From: Arenimonas sp049195245
GTDB taxonomy: Bacteria; Pseudomonadota; Gammaproteobacteria; Xanthomonadales; Xanthomonadaceae
Length of the DNA stretch: 64,000 bases
Direction of reading: 5' to 3'
NCBI RefSeq assembly: GCF_049195245.1
Contig: NZ_JBMIRR010000022.1
Span: 1-64,000, forward strand
Both the position numbers and the translations under genes were made by a program. Each line of letters begins with the position of its first letter. The stretch's first letter is position 1. The notes below the pieces were generated by a model that saw nothing but the letters and a program-made list of their open reading frames with translations, was not told where the DNA came from and made no database searches. Below, in pieces: positions 1 through 7,913 of this stretch.

Positions 1-93
1 AACCACCCGATCCCATCCCGAACTCGGAAGTGAAACGCAGCTGCGCCAATGGTAGTGTGGCCTAAGCCATGCAAGAGTAGGTCATCGCCAGGG
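1..93 (+). rRNA. rrf: 5S ribosomal RNA, 3' part (5' end outside window)
   Basis: The first ~93 bases match the 3' three quarters of bacterial 5S rRNA, including the conserved CCGAACTCGGAAGTGAAAC segment, the GGTAGTGTGG arm and the closing CGCCAGG. About 30 bases of the 5' end lie before the window, so this is the distal end of an rrn operon read on the plus strand. The 3' end is placed by analogy with other 5S molecules and may be off by a few bases. Confidence 0.95.
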
Positions 94-105
94 TTTTTAT
101 CCCTA

Positions 106-137
106 AAACGCCGCCCCACACAGGGCGGCGTTTTTCT
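106..137 (+). terminator. Rho-independent terminator of the rrn operon
   Basis: A perfect 10-bp stem (AACGCCGCCC at 107-116 pairing with GGGCGGCGTT at 123-132) with a 6-base loop is followed by a T-rich run, 13 bases after the 5S end. This is a textbook intrinsic terminator for the rRNA operon. It also sits beyond the 3' end of the convergent lipoprotein gene. Confidence 0.93.
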
Positions 138-154
138 TTGCTCCGCGTTCGTCG

Positions 155-958
155 TCAAAGTCCCGCGAATGCGGTCGCATGCCTGGCGTCCCGCACCGGC
201 CCACTGGAGTTGGTGCCGGAGAATCGCCCGTTACCCAGGTTCAGTATTCCGCCGAAACTCAGCGCCGGCACGGGTTCGTCTGGCAATTCGTTGTCCTGCA
301 GCGTCAGTCCATCGGCCTCCACGCTGCCGAAATTGAGGATGCCTCCGGCCGCCGCAAGGGTCGGGTGCCGGCCCAGCGTCCGGTTGTCATGGATGTGCGT
401 CTGCTCCAGGCGCATCTGCCCGTAGTTGAGCACCGTGCCGGCGTCACGCCGCACGCCGAGCACGTGGTTGTAGGCGATTTCTCCGCCGGTCGCCGTCAGG
501 CTGCCGTGGTTGAGCACGATTGCCGGCAGCCGCCGTACCGAGCTGTCGACCAAGTCCACGTTGGCCAGGTGCAGGTCGCCAAAGTTGCGCAGGGCCCCGT
601 CGGTGCCCTCGGCCAGCACCAGGTTCTCGATGCGCACCTCGGCACCTTCCTCCACCTGCAGCAGTGCCGCGGGGGTGGCCATGTAGCCGCGGATCTCGGC
701 ATGGTTGCCGACGATCGTCAGTTCGCCCTTGAGCGAAGGCAGCAGCAAACCTTCCTGCGCCTCCTGGCTGAGGATGTAGAAACCATTGCGGGCCAGCACG
801 ATCGTGTCGGGGCCGGGCCGCTCGTTGGCCAGGCGCAGCGCCGCCACCAGACCGGCGCCATCGTTGTTGGCTATTTCCACCCGGTCGGATTGCCCGCAGC
901 CGCCGAGGCTGGCCAGGGACAGGACGAGCGCGGCACACGGTAGGGCGTGGCGAGACAT
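155..958 (-). CDS. Predicted lipoprotein with right-handed beta-helix repeats
   Basis: A 267-residue protein. The start at 958 has a GGAG ribosome site 7-8 bases upstream and a lipoprotein signal (hydrophobic core, then LGGC at about residues 18-21), so it should be lipidated and envelope-anchored. The rest is a ladder of short repeats rich in IxN, LxNxG and GGxxxNxG (for example IVGNHAEIRG, LNHGSLTATGG, LNFGSVEADG), typical of right-handed parallel beta-helix proteins. Its enzymatic role, if any, is unknown. It is a single gene between the rrn operon and the divergent sulfotransferase gene. The open frame continues upstream of 958, but that part is antisense to the next gene and is not protein-like. 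Confidence 0.72.
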   Translation of the reverse strand: MSRHALPCAALVLSLASLGGCGQSDRVEIANNDGAGLVAALRLANERPGPDTIVLARNGFYILSQEAQEGLLLPSLKGELTIVGNHAEIRGYMATPAALLQVEEGAEVRIENLVLAEGTDGALRNFGDLHLANVDLVDSSVRRLPAIVLNHGSLTATGGEIAYNHVLGVRRDAGTVLNYGQMRLEQTHIHDNRTLGRHPTLAAAGGILNFGSVEADGLTLQDNELPDEPVPALSFGGILNLGNGRFSGTNSSGPVRDARHATAFAGL

Positions 959-1072
959 GGCGAGATCTCCGGTCGGGGGTGCCTCCACCATCACCGAGCC
1001 GGCTAGAGCATCGACTCCGCCGCGATGGCGTTGAATCGAACGTCGCGACCGCCGGCACCCCTTCACGCCGCG

Positions 1073-1101
1073 TCGACAAGCCTCGAACGGCGTGTTATCT
1101 A
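1073..1101 (+). promoter_or_regulatory. Candidate sigma70 promoter for the sulfotransferase/receptor operon
   Basis: TCGACA at 1073-1078 (5 of 6 to TTGACA), a 17-base spacer, then TATCTA at 1096-1101 (4 of 6 to TATAAT) in a locally AT-richer stretch. It would start transcription near 1108, giving a leader of about 105 bases before the ATG at 1214. The rest of 959-1213 shows nothing else I recognise. Found by eye only. Confidence 0.42.
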
Positions 1102-1213
1102 ACCGTAACAATCCAGCGTGTGAAGACCGGGCCGTGGCGGTACCGGTTCCCGCCGGATCGCACGGCCCCGCGCCGTTGGGAAGGCACGTGCAACCGAACC
1201 CCCGCTGCAGATC

Positions 1214-3280
1214 ATGGCCGTAAGCCCGGACTCCCACCCGACGGCGACGCTGGACCAGGCCCTGGCCCACGCCGCCCGCCTGCTCGATCGCGAACCGGCG
1301 CTGGCCCTGGCCCAGGCCGACGAAATCCTTCGCAGCGTCGGCCCGCACCCGCCGGCCCTGCTGCTGCGCGCCCTGGCCAACGATGCCTGCGGCCGATCCG
1401 ACCTGGCACTGGGCGAACTGCGCACGCTGGCCAGGCAACACCCCGCCTGGGCGGCCCCGCGCATCGAACTGGGCCTGCGCCTGGGCCGGTCGGGCCGCGG
1501 CGACGAAGCCATCGCCGAGCTCCGCGCAGGACTGGCGCTGTCGCCCACCCATCCCACGGCCTGGCTGGCCCTCGGCGATCACCTCGGCGCCACCGGCGAC
1601 TCCGAGGCCGCAGACGCGGCCTATGCACACCATGTCCGCCACGCCTCCGGCGATCCCCGCCTGATGGCGGCGGCCGACGCGCTGATCGCCAACCGCATCC
1701 CCGAGGCCGAAGCCCTGCTCAAGGCGCACCTGCAGCGCAGCCCCACCGACGTGGCCGCGATCCGCATGCTGGCCGAAGTCGCGGCGCGGCTCGGCCGGCT
1801 CGAGGATTCTGAAGTGCTGCTCGACCGCTGCGTGCAGCTGGCCCCGCGCTTCCAGGCGGCCCGGCAGAACTACGCGATGGTGCTGCACCGGGCCAACAAG
1901 CCGGCCGAGGCGCTGGCGCAGATCGACCACCTGCTGGCCGACGACCCGGGCAACGCCAGCGCCCGCAACCTCAAGGCCGTGGTGCTCTGCCGCATCGGCG
2001 ACTACCTGCCGGCGATCGAACTCTACGACGGCATCCTGGCGGAATACCCCGACCACGGCCGCATCTGGCTCAGCTTCGGCCACGCGCTCAAGACCGCCGG
2101 CCTGCGCGACCGCGCCATCGCCGCCTACCGCCGCAGCATCGCGCTCGATCCCGGCTTCGGCGAGGCCTACTGGAGCCTGGCCAACCTCAAGACCTTCCGT
2201 TTCGAACCCGCCGACCTGCACGCCATGGCCGAGCAGCTCGAGCGCAGCGACCTGGATGCCGAGCAGCGCTGCCAGTTCGAATTCGCGCTGGGCAAGGCGC
2301 ACGAAGATGCCGGCGATTACGCGGCGTCCTTCGCGCACTACGACCAGGGCAACCGGCAGCGCCGCGCCAGCCTGCCCTATCGCCCGGAGGACGCCACCAC
2401 CCGCGTACGCCGGTCGCGCGAACTTTTCACCCCGGACTTCCTGGCCCGCCGAACCGGCCAGGGCCATCCCGCGCCCGACCCGATCTTCGTGGTCGGCCTG
2501 CCGCGCTCGGGCTCCACCCTGGTCGAGCAGATCCTGTCGAGCCATTCCGCCGTCGAGGGCACGATGGAGCTGCCCGAGGTGATTGCGCTGACCCACGACC
2601 TGCGTCGCGAGGGCAGCGGCGCGTCCTACCACGACGTGCTGGCCACGCTGGACGCCGACCGCCTGCGTGAGCTGGGCGAGCGCTACCTGGCCCGCACGCG
2701 GGTGCAGCGCAAGACCGATGCGCCGCACTTCATCGACAAGATGCCGAACAACTTCTTCCACGCCGGGCTGATCCACCTGATGCTGCCGAATGCGCGCATC
2801 GTGGACGTGCGCCGGCATCCGCTGGCCTGCTGTTTCTCCGGCTACAAGCAGTACTTCGCCCGCGGCCAGAACTTCAGCTACGGCCTGGACGACATCGGCC
2901 GCTATTACCGCGACTACCTGGCGCTGATGGCGCATTTCGACCAGGTGTTGCCCGGCCGCATCCACCGGGTGGTGTACGAAGACCTGGTGCAGGACACCGA
3001 AGCCCAGGTGCGGGCCCTGCTCGACTACTGCGGCCTGCCGTTCGAACCCGGCTGCCTGCGCTTCTTCGAGAACGCGCGCCCGGTGCGCACCGCCAGCTCC
3101 GAGCAGGTGCGCCAGCCGATCTACCGCGAAGGCCTCGACCACTGGCGGCACTACGAGCCCTGGCTCGGCCCGCTGAAACAGGCCCTGGGCCCCGCCCTGG
3201 ACACCTATCCCGACGCGCCGCCGCACAGCGCCTCGGATCCGATCCAATCCACCACCACCACCACGGGGAGTGCGTCATGA
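1214..3280 (+). CDS. TPR-repeat sulfotransferase family protein
   Basis: A 688-residue protein with two parts. Residues ~10-400 are tandem tetratricopeptide repeats (alternating helices with the W/LG/Y/A/P pattern, e.g. PTAWLALGDHLGATGD and GEAYWSLANLK). From ~420 it is a PAPS-dependent sulfotransferase: the 5'-phosphosulfate loop is GLPRSGSTL at 428-436, and the 3'-phosphate region lies around IVDVRRHPLACCFSGYK near 529-545. The acceptor is unknown; the TPR half probably binds a protein or peptide partner. The stop overlaps the next start (ATGA at 3277-3280), so it is translationally coupled to the TonB-dependent receptor. The ribosome site is weak. Confidence 0.88.
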   Translation: MAVSPDSHPTATLDQALAHAARLLDREPALALAQADEILRSVGPHPPALLLRALANDACGRSDLALGELRTLARQHPAWAAPRIELGLRLGRSGRGDEAIAELRAGLALSPTHPTAWLALGDHLGATGDSEAADAAYAHHVRHASGDPRLMAAADALIANRIPEAEALLKAHLQRSPTDVAAIRMLAEVAARLGRLEDSEVLLDRCVQLAPRFQAARQNYAMVLHRANKPAEALAQIDHLLADDPGNASARNLKAVVLCRIGDYLPAIELYDGILAEYPDHGRIWLSFGHALKTAGLRDRAIAAYRRSIALDPGFGEAYWSLANLKTFRFEPADLHAMAEQLERSDLDAEQRCQFEFALGKAHEDAGDYAASFAHYDQGNRQRRASLPYRPEDATTRVRRSRELFTPDFLARRTGQGHPAPDPIFVVGLPRSGSTLVEQILSSHSAVEGTMELPEVIALTHDLRREGSGASYHDVLATLDADRLRELGERYLARTRVQRKTDAPHFIDKMPNNFFHAGLIHLMLPNARIVDVRRHPLACCFSGYKQYFARGQNFSYGLDDIGRYYRDYLALMAHFDQVLPGRIHRVVYEDLVQDTEAQVRALLDYCGLPFEPGCLRFFENARPVRTASSEQVRQPIYREGLDHWRHYEPWLGPLKQALGPALDTYPDAPPHSASDPIQSTTTTTGSAS

Positions 3281-5655
3281 AGGGGAGACACCAACCTCGC
3301 AGGCCGGGAGCGATGGCGAGGCTGCCGCTCGCCACCGCGATCTGCCTGGCGATGAGCAGCGCCGCCTGGGCGCAGGAGAGCACCGAAGAAGCGCCGGTGC
3401 TCGACGCGATCACGGTCACCGCGCAGAAACGCGAAGAGAACCTGCAGAAGGTGCCGATCAGCATCCAGGTGCTGGGCACCGAGCAGCTCGACGAGCTGCA
3501 CGTGACCGACTTCGAGGACATCGCGACCCAGTTCCCCAGCGTGTCCTTCCAGCGGCTGGGCGAAGTGCCCAGCAACTTCCAGGTCTACATGCGCGGCGTC
3601 GCCAGCGGCGGCGACGGCAACCACTCCGGGCCGCTGCCCAGCGTCGGCGTGTACCTGGACGAACAGCCCGTCACCACCATCCGCGGCGCCGTCGACATCC
3701 ATCCCTACGACATCGAGCGGGTGGAAGCGCTGGCCGGACCGCAGGGCACGCTGTACGGCGCCAGCTCGCAGTCGGGCACGATCCGCATCATCACCAACAA
3801 GCCCGATCCCAGCGGGTTCGCGGCCGGCTACGGGCTGGAGTTCAATTCGATCAGCGAGGGCGGCACCGGCCACGTGGCGGAAGGTTTCATCAACCTGCCC
3901 ATCGGCGAGCGCGCCGCGATCCGCCTGGTGGCCTGGGACCGCGACGACGCCGGCTTCATCGACAACGAGTACGGCGAGCGCACCTTCCCCAGCTCCGGCA
4001 TCACCATCAACAACGCCGGCGTGGCCCGCGACGACTACAACTTCGGTGACACCACCGGTGCCCGCGCCGCGCTGAAGATCGACCTCAACGACAACTGGTC
4101 GATCACGCCCAGCGTGATCACCCAGCGCCAGGATATCAACGGCAGCTTCGGCGTCGATCCCGACGTAGGCGAGCTCGACACCAACCAGTACTACCCGCAG
4201 ACCTCGGAAGACCGCTGGACCCAGTCGGCGCTGACCGTGCAGGGCCGCATCGGCAACTTCGACGTCACCTACGCCTTCGCCCACCTCGACCGCGACCTGG
4301 ACACCGAGTCGGACTACAACGACTACGCGTACTGGTACGACACGCTGTTCGGCTACGGCACCTACTTCTACGACGACAACGGCGACCTGGTGAACCCGTC
4401 GCAGTACATCCAGGCCACCAACGGCTACAAGAAGCAGAGCCACGAGCTGCGCATCGCCTCGCCCTCCGAGAACCGCTTCCGCTTCGTGGCCGGCGTGTTC
4501 TGGCAGAAGCAGGACAACGACATCCAGGAGCGCTACCGCATCGACGACCTGGCCGACTCGCTGTCGGTCACCGGCTGGCCCGACACGATCTGGCTCACCC
4601 GCCAGCAGCGCGAGGACCAGGACCAGGCCTTCTTCGGCGAGCTGTCCTACGACATCACCGACCGGCTCACCGCCACCGCCGGCATGCGATTCTTCAAGGT
4701 GGACAACAGCCTGCGCGGTTTCTTCGGCTTCAACGACGGCTATTCGTCCAACCCGACGTATGGCGAGGGCGCCTGCAACACGCAGAACCTGCCGCCGTAC
4801 CCGAATGCCCCGTGCGAGGTGTTCAACAAGACGGTCAAGGAAGACGACTCGCTGGGACGCTTCAACCTCAGCTACCAGATCAACGACAACGCGATGGTGT
4901 ACGCCACGTGGTCGGAAGGCTTCCGTCCGGGCGGCATCAACCGCCGCGGCACGCTGGCGCCGTATCTCACCGACTACCTCACCAATGTGGAGTTCGGCTG
5001 GAAGTCTACCTGGGCCGACGGGCGGCTGAACTTCAACGGCGCGGTGTTCTCGCAGGACTGGGAGGATTTCCAGTTCGCCATCCTGGGCCAGAACGGCCTG
5101 ACCGAGATCAAGAATGCCAACAACGCCCGCATCCGCGGCCTGGAGGCCGACCTGAGCTGGGCCGCCACCTACAACCTGCGGCTGTCGGGCGGCATCGCGC
5201 TGTACGACGCCAAGCTGACCGAGAACTACTGCGGCTTCACCGACGCCAACGGCAATCCGGAAACCAACTGCGCGTCGCCCGAAGCGCCCGACGGTGCCCG
5301 CCTGCCGATCACGCCCAAGTTCAAGGCCAACGTGACGGCGCGCTACACCTTCGACGTGGGCAGCTTCGAGGCGCACGTGCAGGGCCAGCTCTCGCACGAG
5401 GGCGAGCGGCGCACCGACCTGCGCACGGCGGAGCGGCTGATCCTGGGCCAGCTGGACGAATACTCCATGCTCGACCTCACCGCCGGTTTCGGTCGCAACA
5501 ACTGGAACGTGGACTTCTACGTCAAGAACGTGCTGGACGAACGCGCCGAACTGTCGCGCTTCACCCAGTGCGCCGAGGCCGTCTGCGGCGACCAGGCGTA
5601 CACCGTGGTAGCGCGCCCCCGCACCTTCGGCGTCCGCTTCTCCCAGGACTTCTAG
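3277..5655 (+). CDS. TonB-dependent outer-membrane receptor
   Basis: A 792-residue receptor. The start at 3277 has a good GGGGAG ribosome site 6 bases upstream; an internal ATG at 3313 would also keep the signal peptide (cleavage near AWA/QE, residue ~32). A TonB-box-like DAITVTAQKR follows, then the plug (VPISIQVLG, YMRGVASGG, GPQGTLYGASSQSGTIRIITNKP) and a 22-strand-type barrel ending in the aromatic FSQDF expected for outer-membrane assembly. It would import a bulky ligand using TonB energy; the ligand is unknown. Coupling to the sulfotransferase suggests a sulfated ligand or a modified receptor, which is inference. Confidence 0.92.
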   Translation: MKGRHQPRRPGAMARLPLATAICLAMSSAAWAQESTEEAPVLDAITVTAQKREENLQKVPISIQVLGTEQLDELHVTDFEDIATQFPSVSFQRLGEVPSNFQVYMRGVASGGDGNHSGPLPSVGVYLDEQPVTTIRGAVDIHPYDIERVEALAGPQGTLYGASSQSGTIRIITNKPDPSGFAAGYGLEFNSISEGGTGHVAEGFINLPIGERAAIRLVAWDRDDAGFIDNEYGERTFPSSGITINNAGVARDDYNFGDTTGARAALKIDLNDNWSITPSVITQRQDINGSFGVDPDVGELDTNQYYPQTSEDRWTQSALTVQGRIGNFDVTYAFAHLDRDLDTESDYNDYAYWYDTLFGYGTYFYDDNGDLVNPSQYIQATNGYKKQSHELRIASPSENRFRFVAGVFWQKQDNDIQERYRIDDLADSLSVTGWPDTIWLTRQQREDQDQAFFGELSYDITDRLTATAGMRFFKVDNSLRGFFGFNDGYSSNPTYGEGACNTQNLPPYPNAPCEVFNKTVKEDDSLGRFNLSYQINDNAMVYATWSEGFRPGGINRRGTLAPYLTDYLTNVEFGWKSTWADGRLNFNGAVFSQDWEDFQFAILGQNGLTEIKNANNARIRGLEADLSWAATYNLRLSGGIALYDAKLTENYCGFTDANGNPETNCASPEAPDGARLPITPKFKANVTARYTFDVGSFEAHVQGQLSHEGERRTDLRTAERLILGQLDEYSMLDLTAGFGRNNWNVDFYVKNVLDERAELSRFTQCAEAVCGDQAYTVVARPRTFGVRFSQDF

Positions 5656-5663
5656 TCCCGGCC

Positions 5664-5734
5664 AATCCGGGGTCAGAGTGCGTTTATCTTCGCGCTGACG
5701 CGCGGCCAAGATAAACGCACTCTGACCCCGGATT
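5664..5734. repeat. Perfect 27-bp inverted repeat, likely bidirectional terminator / REP-like element
   Basis: Bases 5664-5690 and 5708-5734 are exact reverse complements around a 17-base loop that is itself CGCG-rich. Each arm carries GGGGTCAGAGTGCGTTTATC. It lies exactly between two convergent genes (receptor ends 5655, kinase ends 5740), so it probably terminates both. The GGGGTCAGAGT word resembles dispersed intergenic palindromes I know from other proteobacteria, some near REP-associated transposases; that link is from memory and untested here. I see no second copy in the window. Confidence 0.8.
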
Positions 5735-5739
5735 TGTTT

Positions 5740-6678
5740 TTAGCGCAGGGCGTAGCCGAACTGCTGGCGGAACTGTTCGGCGAACTCTTCGTAGTCGAAG
5801 CGCTGGTTCTGCGGACCCAGGTGCTCGATCTTCAGGGCGCCCATCAGCGAGGCGATGCGGCCGGTGGTGGCCATGTCCATGCCGTTCATCAGGCCGAAGA
5901 TCAGGCCCGCGCGGTAGGCGTCGCCGCAGCCGGTGGGGTCCACCACGCGCATCGCGTTGGCGGCGGGGATGTGCAGCAGGCCGCCCTTGGCGTGCACTTC
6001 CGAGCCGGTCGGGCCGCGGGTGACGATGTAGGCCTCCACGCGCTCGGCGATCTGTTTCTCGCTCAGGCCGGTCTTGTCCTGCAGCAGGCTGGACTCGTAG
6101 TCGTTCACGGTCACGTAGGTGGCCTGCTCGATCATCGTGGTCAGCTCCTTGCCGTTGAACAGCGGCATGGCCTGGCCCGGGTCGAAGATGAACGGGATGC
6201 CGAGCTCGGCGAATTCCTTGGAGTTCTGAAGCATGGCCTCGTAGCCGTCCGGGCCGACGATGCCGAAGCCGATGTCGGCCACGTCGCGCACGTGGTTCTC
6301 GTACGACCGCATCATCGCGCCCGGATGGAAGGCGGTGATCTGGTTGTCGTCCAGGTCCGTGGTGATGAAGGCCTGGGCCGTGAACAGGTCCGACAGCTCC
6401 TTGACGTGGTCCAGCCGGATGTCGCAGGCCTCGAAATGCTCGCGGTAGGGACCGAAGTCCTGGCCGACGGTCGCCATCGGCACCGGGTTTCCGCCCAGCA
6501 GCTTGAGGTTGTAGGCGATGTTGCCCGCGCAGCCGCCGAATTCCCGGCGCATGCGCGGCACCAGGAAGGACACGTTCAGGATATGGACCTTGTCCGGCAG
6601 GATGTGGTTCTTGAACTGGTCCTGGAACACCATGATGGTGTCGTAGGCCAGGGAACCGCAGATCAGGGCAGAAGGCAT
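5740..6678 (-). CDS. PfkB-family carbohydrate kinase, adenosine-kinase type
   Basis: A 312-residue PfkB/ribokinase-fold kinase, most like bacterial adenosine kinases. The start at 6678 has a CGAGGT ribosome site; an upstream in-frame codon at 6729 lacks support. The N-terminal glycine motif is FGGCAGNIAYNL (~residues 47-58). The C-terminal signature is DPTGCGDAYRAG at 247-258, with the predicted catalytic base Asp253; the DPTGxGD form is typical of the adenosine kinase branch. It would phosphorylate a nucleoside or sugar with ATP in the cytoplasm, e.g. adenosine to AMP for salvage. Monocistronic, divergent from mreB. The exact substrate cannot be read from sequence. Confidence 0.87.
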   Translation of the reverse strand: MPSALICGSLAYDTIMVFQDQFKNHILPDKVHILNVSFLVPRMRREFGGCAGNIAYNLKLLGGNPVPMATVGQDFGPYREHFEACDIRLDHVKELSDLFTAQAFITTDLDDNQITAFHPGAMMRSYENHVRDVADIGFGIVGPDGYEAMLQNSKEFAELGIPFIFDPGQAMPLFNGKELTTMIEQATYVTVNDYESSLLQDKTGLSEKQIAERVEAYIVTRGPTGSEVHAKGGLLHIPAANAMRVVDPTGCGDAYRAGLIFGLMNGMDMATTGRIASLMGALKIEHLGPQNQRFDYEEFAEQFRQQFGYALR

Positions 6679-6778
6679 CGTCGGACCTCGAAGGTGGGGG
6701 CGGTCGGTCCGGCCCCGGGAAAGGGCCACATGTTAGCGTGGCGCGAGGGCGAAGGCACGGGAAAAACGCCGGTTTTCC

Positions 6779-6807
6779 TTGCCGGGGCCGGGGGTGGTTG
6801 GTAACCT
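6779..6807 (+). promoter_or_regulatory. Candidate promoter upstream of mreB
   Basis: TTGCCG at 6779-6784, 17-base spacer, TAACCT at 6802-6807, placing a start near 6814 and a leader of ~35 bases before the mreB ATG at 6849. Half-consensus only, but correctly placed in the gap between the divergent kinase gene and the mre cluster. Confidence 0.38.
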
Positions 6808-6848
6808 ACTCAATCCCCAAAACCCCCATTTCCCAAGGCTTCCCCCAG

Positions 6849-7886
6849 ATGTTCAAGAAGCTCCGCGGCCTGTTTTCGAACGACCTGTCGATCGACCTGG
6901 GCACCGCCAACACCCTCATTTTCGTCCGCGGACAGGGCATCGTGCTCAACGAGCCTTCCGTGGTCGCCGTCCGCCACAGCCAGGGCGGCCGTGAAGTGGC
7001 CGCCGTCGGCGCCGAAGCCAAGAAGATGCTCGGCCGCACGCCCGGCAACATCACCACGCACCGGCCCATGAAGGACGGCGTCATCGCCGACTTCACGCAC
7101 ACCGAGGAAATGCTCAAGCAGTTCATCAAGAAGGTGCACACCTCGCGCTTCCTGCGGCCCAGCCCGCGGGTGCTGATCTGCGTGCCCTGCGGTTCCACCC
7201 AGGTCGAGCGCCGCGCCATCAAGGAGTCGGCCGAAGAGGCCGGCGCCCGCGAGGTCTACCTGATCGAGGAGCCCATGGCCGCGGCCATCGGCGCCGGCAT
7301 CCCGGTGGACGAAGCGCGCGGCTCGATGGTGATCGACATCGGCGGCGGCACGTCCGAAGTCGCGGTCATCTCGCTCAACGGCATTGTCTACTCGCAGTCG
7401 GTGCGCATCGGCGGCGACCGCTTCGACGACGCCATCATCAACTACGTGCGCCGCAACCACGGCACCCTGATCGGTGAAACCACCGCCGAGCGCATCAAGC
7501 TCGAGATCGGCTGCGCCTTCCCGCAGGCCGTGGTCAAGGAGATGGAAGTCTCCGGCCGCAACCTCGCCGAGGGCGTGCCGCGCATGATCGTCATCAACTC
7601 CAACGAAGTGCTCGAGGCCCTGCACGAGCCGCTCAGCGGCATCGTCAGCGCGGTCAAGCAGGCGCTGGAGCAGACCCCGCCGGAACTCTGCGCCGACGTC
7701 GCCGAGCGCGGCATCGTGCTCACCGGTGGCGGCGCGCTGCTGCGCGACCTGGACAAGCTGATCTCCGAGGAAACCGGCCTGCACGTGCACGTCGCCGACG
7801 ATCCGCTCACCTGCGTGGCGCGCGGCGGTGGCCGTGCGCTCGAGCTGATCGACATGCACGGCAACGAATTCTTCTCGCCGGAGTGA
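6849..7886 (+). CDS. mreB: Rod shape-determining actin homologue MreB
   Basis: A 345-residue MreB, the usual length. It starts MFKKLRGLFSNDLSIDLGTANT with the phosphate-1 motif DLGTANT, has the connecting region IDIGGGTSEVAVIS (phosphate 2) and the adenosine motif LTGGGALLRDLD. MreB forms membrane-attached filaments that steer the elongasome (MreC, MreD, RodA, PBP2). An in-frame extension to 6738 is rejected because it is not protein-like. First gene of the cluster that continues with mreC, mreD, mrdA and rodA. Confidence 0.98.
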   Translation: MFKKLRGLFSNDLSIDLGTANTLIFVRGQGIVLNEPSVVAVRHSQGGREVAAVGAEAKKMLGRTPGNITTHRPMKDGVIADFTHTEEMLKQFIKKVHTSRFLRPSPRVLICVPCGSTQVERRAIKESAEEAGAREVYLIEEPMAAAIGAGIPVDEARGSMVIDIGGGTSEVAVISLNGIVYSQSVRIGGDRFDDAIINYVRRNHGTLIGETTAERIKLEIGCAFPQAVVKEMEVSGRNLAEGVPRMIVINSNEVLEALHEPLSGIVSAVKQALEQTPPELCADVAERGIVLTGGGALLRDLDKLISEETGLHVHVADDPLTCVARGGGRALELIDMHGNEFFSPE

Positions 7887-7913
7887 TGCGGCCCAACGCC
7901 AGCCCCTGATGCC

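Noticed and set aside
959..3247. Long minus-strand open frame running upstream of the lipoprotein gene
   Set aside because: It is antisense to the sulfotransferase gene, has low-complexity Ala/Val/Gly/Arg/Gln composition and no family match; such frames are common opposite GC-rich genes. Only the part from 958 down is real.
3250..3265. ACC run just before the receptor gene as a regulatory repeat
   Set aside because: It lies inside the last codons of the sulfotransferase gene (a Thr tract) and is short low-complexity coding sequence.
3205..5709. 834-codon minus-strand frame opposite the TonB-dependent receptor
   Set aside because: Composition is shadow-like (runs of VG, RR, AVV), there is no ribosome site, and the plus strand encodes a clear receptor.
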